Shown here: one piece after another, positions 59,072 to 64,000 of the stretch
How positions within the stretch are numbered: position 1 is the stretch's first letter
Layout: every line of letters begins with the position of its first letter
Assembly: GCF_035958815.1 (NCBI RefSeq)
Contig: NZ_CP108383.1
Location: forward strand, 2,356,001 to 2,420,000
DNA: 64,000 bases
Reading direction: 5' to 3'
Origin: Nocardia sp. NBC_01327
Lineage (GTDB): Bacteria > Actinomycetota > Actinomycetes > Mycobacteriales > Mycobacteriaceae
Notes under the pieces: generated by a model
Told to the model about the DNA's origin: nothing
The model's input: only the letters and a program-made list of their open reading frames with translations
The model's database searches: none
Translations under genes and position numbers: made by a program

Positions 59072-60538
59072 ATGCGGGGGTTGCCACCTGGTACGTCGGT
59101 TGCCGGGTACCAGATCGAGAGCACGCTGGGTTCGGGACGGACGGCGGAGGTCTACCTCGCCCGGCATCCGCGGTTGCCCAGGAGAAATGCCCTCAAGGTG
59201 CTCGGGTCCGCGAACGGCCCGGAATTCCGCGCCCGGTTCCTGCGTGAGGCGGAACTGGCCGCGCGCCTGGACCATCCCAATATCGTCGCCGTCCACGACT
59301 GCGGCGCGACCGGCGATCTGCTCTGGATCGCCATGCAATTCGTGGAGGGGTACGACGCGGCGACGCTGATCGAGCAGCATCCGGGCGGACTGGCGCCCGC
59401 GCACGCGGTGGCCCTCATCACCGATGCGGCACACGGGCTCGACGCCGCGCATCGCTCCGGACTGCTGCACCGTGATGTGAAGCCCGCCAATCTGCTCATC
59501 GAGGCGGGTGCGGGCGGAGCGGAACGTGTATTGGTGGCCGACTTCGGAATCGCCTGTGTGACAGACGAATCTGTGACGCTGCCCGGAGCGGTGGCGGGAA
59601 CACTCGCGTATCTGTCGCCGGAGCAGATCCGGGGAGATCGCGCGGATCACCGGGCGGACATCTATGCGCTCGGCTGCACCCTGTACCAACTGCTCACCGG
59701 CACGGTGCCGTTCCCGCACGAGACGGCGGCCGCGCTGATGCATGCCCATCTCACCGCGCCCGTACCGCAACCCAGCCGCGTGAATCCCGCTGTGCCAGTG
59801 GGTTTCGACAACGTACTCCGGTGCGCGCTGGCCAAGGATCCTCGGGAGCGTTACGACAGCTGCGGTGCGCTCGCCTGGGCGGCGGCCGCCGCGCTGCGGG
59901 GTGACGCTGCCCCGATTGTCGTGCGCCCTCGTCGCCGGCGCGCCCGCATCGCCCTCGGCGCGGTGCTGGCGCTGGCACTCGCCGCGACCACGGCGACGAT
60001 CGTGCTGAGATCCCACTCGGAGAATCCGGGTGCGAGGGCCGCTGTGACGCAGCCATCGTCCAGCACCGCAGCGGTCTCTGCTTGGGGCGCATACGGTTTC
60101 ATCGTCGACGCGTTCCGGGAGCTGCTGCCGGCCACGCCGGACAGCAGGGGATACCAGGGCCTCAGCTGCGCTCCGATGGACGAGAACGCGACTGTGGCGC
60201 CACTCGACCATGTGGGGTCCTCGGCGCATCTGCTGTGCATGGGCGACGGTCACCCGGTCTCCGAACTGACCGTCGACTGTTCCGGCGACCGCACGGCTAT
60301 CGCCGCCTCGGACCGCATACCGCCGGGTGCGGTCGACGGGACGGCCGCGTGGAGCCGCCCCTCGGGGTCGGGGAGCATCAGCTGGAGTACGGCGAATCCG
60401 GCCGCTGCCCGCGACAAGGGTGGTGAGTTGACCGTGTTCTTCGATGGTCCGTCCCGAAATTTCTGTGGCCTGGCGATCAGCTCCACGAATTCCGGCCGAG
60501 ATCTCTACGACCAGTGGTGGCCCACCGCACCGATCTGA
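59072..60538 (+). CDS. Receptor-like Ser/Thr protein kinase (second of two)
   Basis: 488 residues. The kinase has ESTLGSGRTAEVYLARHPRLP, NALKVLGS, HRDVKPANLL and DFGIA, then a transmembrane helix (about 290-312). The extracellular part (about 330-488) matches that of the first kinase: WGAYGF near its start, GYQGLSC, four cysteines and a C-terminal DQWWPTAPI. Its glycine loop is GSGRTAE, so unlike its partner it lacks one glycine, but the lysine and catalytic residues remain. It is the last gene of the array. Confidence 0.88.
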   Translation: MRGLPPGTSVAGYQIESTLGSGRTAEVYLARHPRLPRRNALKVLGSANGPEFRARFLREAELAARLDHPNIVAVHDCGATGDLLWIAMQFVEGYDAATLIEQHPGGLAPAHAVALITDAAHGLDAAHRSGLLHRDVKPANLLIEAGAGGAERVLVADFGIACVTDESVTLPGAVAGTLAYLSPEQIRGDRADHRADIYALGCTLYQLLTGTVPFPHETAAALMHAHLTAPVPQPSRVNPAVPVGFDNVLRCALAKDPRERYDSCGALAWAAAAALRGDAAPIVVRPRRRRARIALGAVLALALAATTATIVLRSHSENPGARAAVTQPSSSTAAVSAWGAYGFIVDAFRELLPATPDSRGYQGLSCAPMDENATVAPLDHVGSSAHLLCMGDGHPVSELTVDCSGDRTAIAASDRIPPGAVDGTAAWSRPSGSGSISWSTANPAAARDKGGELTVFFDGPSRNFCGLAISSTNSGRDLYDQWWPTAPI

Positions 60539-60606
60539 GCGACCGTGTAGTTTCGGCCCGGTGCCGCAAGTCTTTGCGGCGGTCCGAGACTCGGTGAGGA
60601 GCGGGA

Positions 60607-61170
60607 ATGCGGTTGTTGGGCAAGGTCGGATCGATCGGCGCGGTTGCGGCGGCGGTGCTGTTGATGGCGGGCTGCGGCAGTAGCAACGACACCAAGGCGG
60701 ATTCGACGAGCACCGCCGCGAGCTCCGCCGCGCAGGCGAGCACCGCCGCGCAGAGCACCGGGCGCGAGTGCACCGCCGACGACGTCAAGGTCGACGGCGG
60801 GTTCGGCACCGCACCCAAGATCACCATTCCGACCGACTGCGATCCGCCCAAGACCCTGATCGTCAAGGATCTGGTCGCGGGCAGCGGTCCGGGCGCGCAG
60901 GCCGGGCAGCAGCTGACCATGAACTACACCCTGATCACCTGGTCGGACAAGAAGAAGCTGGACAGCTCCTTCGATCGCGGCGAGACCTTCCCACTCAACC
61001 TGGGCGCCGGCGAGGTCATCAAGGGCTGGGATCAGGGCCTGATCGGCGTCCAGCAGGGCGCCCGCCGACTGCTCATCGTGCCGCCGAACCTCGGCTACGG
61101 CGCGGGCGGCCACGGCATCAAGCCGAACGAGACGCTGGTGTTCGTCACCGATGCGGTCAAGGTCGGTTAG
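60607..61170 (+). CDS. FKBP-type peptidyl-prolyl isomerase lipoprotein
   Basis: 187 residues. The lipobox is MAGC, placing it on the outer membrane face. The FKBP domain (about 70-187) has SGPGAQAGQQLTMNYTLI, FDRGETFPLNLGAGEVIKGWDQGLIG and GARRLLIVPPNLGYGAGG, with the substrate-binding residues of the family. It would help fold secreted proteins. It sits upstream of tig, another folding factor, after a terminator. The serine/alanine-rich linker is long. Confidence 0.9.
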   Translation: MRLLGKVGSIGAVAAAVLLMAGCGSSNDTKADSTSTAASSAAQASTAAQSTGRECTADDVKVDGGFGTAPKITIPTDCDPPKTLIVKDLVAGSGPGAQAGQQLTMNYTLITWSDKKKLDSSFDRGETFPLNLGAGEVIKGWDQGLIGVQQGARRLLIVPPNLGYGAGGHGIKPNETLVFVTDAVKVG

Positions 61171-61193
61171 CTAGGGCGCGAGCGCTGTACCAG

Positions 61194-61219
61194 GGCGACT
61201 GGGCTTCGGACCAGTCGCC
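61194..61219. terminator. Terminator hairpin between FKBP and tig genes
   Basis: A perfect 9-bp stem (GGCGACTGG with CCAGTCGCC) and an 8-nt loop. It separates the FKBP lipoprotein gene from the tig promoter region. Confidence 0.7.
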
Positions 61220-61336
61220 GGGGCGGCGTCTGCCCTGACCGGTTACCCGCCTTCGGCACCGGTCAACTAACCTGGTCGGGATGCGATCGGGGGGACCGAA
61301 CATCAGACCACTAATACGAATGCAAGGAGCATGTCC

Positions 61337-62740
61337 GTGAAGAGCACCGTCGAGCAGCTGAGCCCGACCCGGGTCCGGATCAACGTCGAGGTGCCCTTCG
61401 AGGAGCTGAAGCCGGACTTCGACAAGGCATACAAGGCGCTCGCAGGGCAGATCAAGATCCCCGGCTTCCGTCCGGGTAAGGCCCCTGCCAAGCTCATCGA
61501 AGCGCGCGTCGGCCGTGGCGCGGTCCTGGAGCAGGTCGTCAACGACGTGCTCCCGAAGCGCTACAGCGATGCTGTGATCGCCACCGAGGTCAAGGTCATC
61601 GGCCAGCCCGAGATCGAGATCACCAAGATCGAAGACGGCGACGAGCTCACCTTCACCGCCGAGGTGGATGTGCGCCCGGAGATCACCCTCCCCGACTTCT
61701 CGACCATCGCCGTCACCGTCGATCCGATCGAGATCAAGGACGAGGACATCGAGGAGCAGCTCAGCTCGCTGCGCCAGCGCTTCGGCACCCTGAATGCCGT
61801 CGAGCGCGAGATCCAGGACGGCGACTTCGTCTCCATCGACCTGTCGGCCACCGTCGACGGCGTCGAGGTCGAAGAGGCCTCCACCACCGGTCTGTCGCAC
61901 GAGGTCGGTTCCGGCCAGCTCATCGAGGGCCTCGATGAGACCCTGATCGGCCTCAAGGCCACCGAGGCGAAGGACTTCACCTCGAAGCTCGTCGCCGGTG
62001 AGCACGCGGGCCAGGATGCGGTCATCACCGTCACCGTGCAGTCGGTCAAGGAGCGCGAGCTGCCCGAGGCGGACGACGAGTTCGCCCAGCTGGCAAGCGA
62101 ATTCGACACCATCGACGAGCTGAAGGCCGACCTCAAGACCCGCGTCGAGCGCGTCAAGAAGGTCGAGCAGGCCGGCGCCATCCGCGACAAGGTCCTTGAG
62201 ACCCTGCTGGAGACCGTCGAGATCCCGCTGCCGGAGAAGGTCGTCCAGGCCGAGATCGACGCCGTGGTCCACGACGCCGTGCACGGTTTCGACCACGACG
62301 AGGCCAAGCTGGCCGAGGCGCTCGAGGCCGAGGGCTCCTCCCGCGAGGAGTTCGACAAGGACACCAAGGAGTCGGCCGAGAAGTCGGTCAAGACCCAGCT
62401 GCTGCTGGATGCCGTCGCCGAGGCGGAGAACACCCAGGTCGGCCAGGACGAGCTGTACGAGCGGATCATCTTCCAGGCGCAGCGCTACGGCATGTCGCCC
62501 GATCAGTTCATCCAGCAGATCCAGCAGGCCGGTCAGCTGGGCGCCGTGTTCGCCGACGTGCGCCGCGGTAAGGCCCTCGCCGGTGTGGTCGTCGCCGCGA
62601 CCGTCACCGACACCGACGGCAATGCCGTGGACACCGCGGAAATGTTCGGCAACCCTGCCGAAGAGGCCGAGGAAGTTTCCGCCGAGGAGCTGGCCGAGGT
62701 CGCCGACGCGACCGAAGCCGCCGAGGCCGAGGTCAAGTAA
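61337..62740 (+). CDS. tig: Trigger factor chaperone
   Basis: 467 residues. The ribosome-binding N-domain has [13 protein letters not shown] (the G-F-R-x-G-K-x-P loop), then a PPIase domain (about 155-240) and a helical C-domain, ending acidic (EAAEAEVK). It binds nascent chains at the ribosome exit. The GTG at 61337 is preferred because AAGGAG lies 8 bp upstream; the ATG at 61331 is too close to it and adds two residues. The start [20 protein letters not shown] matches mycobacterial Tig. It precedes clpP1-clpP2. Confidence 0.97.
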   Translation: MKSTVEQLSPTRVRINVEVPFEELKPDFDKAYKALAGQIKIPGFRPGKAPAKLIEARVGRGAVLEQVVNDVLPKRYSDAVIATEVKVIGQPEIEITKIEDGDELTFTAEVDVRPEITLPDFSTIAVTVDPIEIKDEDIEEQLSSLRQRFGTLNAVEREIQDGDFVSIDLSATVDGVEVEEASTTGLSHEVGSGQLIEGLDETLIGLKATEAKDFTSKLVAGEHAGQDAVITVTVQSVKERELPEADDEFAQLASEFDTIDELKADLKTRVERVKKVEQAGAIRDKVLETLLETVEIPLPEKVVQAEIDAVVHDAVHGFDHDEAKLAEALEAEGSSREEFDKDTKESAEKSVKTQLLLDAVAEAENTQVGQDELYERIIFQAQRYGMSPDQFIQQIQQAGQLGAVFADVRRGKALAGVVVAATVTDTDGNAVDTAEMFGNPAEEAEEVSAEELAEVADATEAAEAEVK

Positions 62741-62845
62741 TAATATCGAAAGGCCCGCGCTACCTGGGGATTCGAGGGTGTGAACCCCGAGAGTCCCCCC
62801 GAGGAGCGGGCCGCGTCAGCGCCCACGTAAGTTTTGCGCTGTGAG
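62741..62845. other. Structured tig-clpP1 leader region
   Basis: Inverted elements GGCCCGC (62752-62758) and GCGGGCC (62806-62812) enclose an inner GGGG/CCCC stem (62766-62769 with 62785-62788), which gives a branched RNA with no coding frame. It may be a first terminator or leader structure ahead of the main one. Confidence 0.45.
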
Positions 62846-62850
62846 CGAAG
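62836..62850. promoter_or_regulatory. ClgR-like box ahead of clpP1
   Basis: GCGCTGTGAGCGAAG contains CGC-N5-GCG followed by AAG, matching the ClgR consensus (CGC-Y-N-A-N-R-GCG-WWS) except for the central A/T choice, which is strand-symmetric. It is 135 bp upstream of clpP1 and overlaps the left arm of the tig terminator. Confidence 0.55.
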
Positions 62851-62887
62851 CAGGGCGGTACCGGGAGTTCGGTACCGCCCTGCTTCG
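62846..62887. terminator. Strong terminator after tig
   Basis: A perfect 17-bp stem (CGAAGCAGGGCGGTACC with its complement) and an 8-nt loop, followed by TTAGGGTTTGTGT. It separates tig from clpP1. Confidence 0.88.
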
Positions 62888-62984
62888 TTAGGGTTTGTGT
62901 CAGCGCTGGAACTTAAGTGCTGGGACCTTCTAAGTGATCAGTAGGGCTTGGTGGGACCGAGCCGGTGAGAGAGGGCAGGTATCC

Positions 62985-63596
62985 GTGACAAATAATCAGG
63001 CAGGGGTGCAGATGACATCCGCGACTGCTGGTCTGAACCTCAGTGATTCGGTCTACGAGCGCCTGCTGCGCGAGCGAATCATCTTCCTGGGCAGCCAGGT
63101 CGATGACGACATCGCCAACAAGTTGTGCGCGCAGATCCTGCTGCTGTCGGCCGAGGATCCGGAGCGGGATATTTCGCTCTACATCAACTCGCCCGGTGGT
63201 TCGGTCACCGCGGGTATGGCCATCTACGACACCATGCAGTTCGCCGAATGCGATATCCGCACCGTCGGTATGGGTTTGGCCGCGTCCATGGGTCAGTTCC
63301 TGCTCGCCGCGGGTGCGAAGGGCAAGCGTTTCGCGCTGCCGCATTCGCGCATCATGATGCATCAGCCGTCCGCCGGTATCGGTGGTTCGGCCTCCGATAT
63401 CGCCATCCAGGCCGAGCAGTTCTCGTACACCAAGCGGGAACTCAATCAGCTGCAGGCGCTGCACACCGGCAAGTCCGTGGAGCAGGTCACCGAGGACGCC
63501 GACCGCGACCGCTGGTTCACGCCGACGGAAGCCCTCGAATACGGCTTCATCGACCAGGTGGTCACGCACGCGCGCCAGGCCAACGGCGCCAGCTAG
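62985..63596 (+). CDS. clpP1: ATP-dependent Clp protease proteolytic subunit ClpP1
   Basis: 203 residues from a GTG with GAGGG 9 bp upstream. The triad is complete: serine in [14 protein letters not shown], histidine in IMMHQPSAG and aspartate in [23 protein letters not shown] and SLYINSPGG are the standard ClpP segments. A shorter start at the ATG at 63012 is possible. With ClpP2, it forms the housekeeping ClpP1P2 protease, essential in mycobacteria. It is the first gene of the operon after tig. Confidence 0.96.
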   Translation: MTNNQAGVQMTSATAGLNLSDSVYERLLRERIIFLGSQVDDDIANKLCAQILLLSAEDPERDISLYINSPGGSVTAGMAIYDTMQFAECDIRTVGMGLAASMGQFLLAAGAKGKRFALPHSRIMMHQPSAGIGGSASDIAIQAEQFSYTKRELNQLQALHTGKSVEQVTEDADRDRWFTPTEALEYGFIDQVVTHARQANGAS

Positions 63597-63630
63597 ATCA
63601 CTGCCCACCACACAGACTTTGGAGACGCAT

Positions 63631-64000
63631 ATGTCATTCGATCCGCGTGATGCGGGCATTACCTTCGCCGCTGCCGGTGCCCAGCTGCCGCAGTCGCGCT
63701 ACATCCTGCCCCAGTTCACCGAGCAGACCACCTACGGCGTCAAGACGTCCGACCCGTACAACAAGCTGTTCGAGGAGCGCATCATCTTCCTCGGCGCCCA
63801 GGTCGACGACACCTCGGCGAACGACATCATGGCGCAGTTGCTGGTGCTGGAGTCGCAGGACCCCGATCGCGACATCACCATGTACATCAACTCGCCCGGT
63901 GGCTCGTTCACCGCGCTGATGGCCATCTACGACACCATGCAGTACGTCCGCGCCGATGTCGTCACGGTGTGCCTGGGCCAGGCCGCCTCCGCGGCCGCCG
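63631..64000 (+). CDS. clpP2: ClpP2 (5' part, cut by window end)
   Basis: 123 codons are visible, starting at an ATG 6 bp after GGAG. The N-terminal extension ([20 protein letters not shown]) precedes [43 protein letters not shown] and [23 protein letters not shown]. The window ends just before or at the serine motif (GQAASAAA). It follows clpP1 by 34 bp and forms the other ring of the ClpP1P2 complex. Confidence 0.95.
   Translation, partial: MSFDPRDAGITFAAAGAQLPQSRYILPQFTEQTTYGVKTSDPYNKLFEERIIFLGAQVDDTSANDIMAQLLVLESQDPDRDITMYINSPGGSFTALMAIYDTMQYVRADVVTVCLGQAASAAA

Noticed and set aside
61157..62296. Minus-strand frame of 379 codons in tig
   Set aside because: Leucine/aspartate-rich antisense of tig, without any domain.

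Overview
The window is high-GC actinobacterial DNA, most likely Nocardia or a close relative in the Mycobacteriales. The evidence is dense high-GC genes with frequent GTG/TTG starts, mycothiol-era enzymes, and a backbone whose order I recall from Mycobacterium tuberculosis Rv2470-Rv2460: HNH nuclease, truncated haemoglobin, alpha-glucosidase, a DUF5130-like protein, pepN, a DsbA-like mycothiol-dependent nitroreductase, rpiB, nei, then tig, clpP1, clpP2. I see no rRNA, CRISPR array, transposase or prophage.

Layout. 1-6.3 kb: XRE-cupin regulator, HNH nuclease, glbO, GH13 glucosidase, two small conserved genes, then a PopR-like regulator convergent with a second clpP pair in which one subunit has lost its catalytic serine. 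6.5-6.8 kb: three hairpin repeats. 6.8-18.7 kb: pepN, purC, quinone-type oxidoreductase with an AraC regulator, an ECF42-type sigma factor with its DGPF protein, FAD reductase, nitroreductase, M48 peptidase, rpiB and nei.

18.65-24.86 kb is an inserted island flanked by two broken pieces of a nei-like gene, one inverted. It carries a 1144-residue polymorphic-toxin-like protein with a PD-(D/E)XK-type C-terminal motif, a translationally coupled probable immunity gene and a third small protein. 24.9-27.7 kb has a tiny membrane protein, a recombinase-like small protein, an HTH-TPR regulator and a SLOG-fold protein, which may form one signalling or conflict module. 27.7-31.4 kb holds two secreted proteins and an MFS pump.

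31.4-42.4 kb: TetR regulator divergent from the pump, a zinc/manganese ABC transporter operon behind a Zur-like box, hydrolase, DUF427 protein, a PAP2-GT87 envelope lipid/glycan pair, and a diguanylate cyclase. tRNA-Gly(UCC) and tRNA-Pro(UGG) lie at 42.8-43.0 kb. 43.2-51.9 kb: methyltransferase-like protein, GntR regulator divergent from a second recombinase-like paralogue, and a DevR/DevS (DosR/DosS)-like oxygen or redox two-component system enclosing a truncated pyruvate formate-lyase with a DosR-like box between it and the kinase; then NUDIX and GT39 proteins. 52-56.1 kb is the Hen1-Pnkp RNA repair operon. 56.3-60.5 kb is a Ser/Thr kinase-lipoprotein-Ser/Thr kinase array whose kinases share a four-cysteine extracellular domain. 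60.6-64 kb: FKBP lipoprotein, trigger factor, clpP1 and the start of clpP2.

Themes: proteostasis (four ClpP subunits, trigger factor, FKBP, PepN, M48), redox/hypoxia (GlbO, nitroreductase, DevRS) and biological conflict or repair (toxin island, Hen1-Pnkp, SLOG module). Relative to my recollection of M. tuberculosis, where nei and tig are almost adjacent, about 42 kb has been placed between them here.
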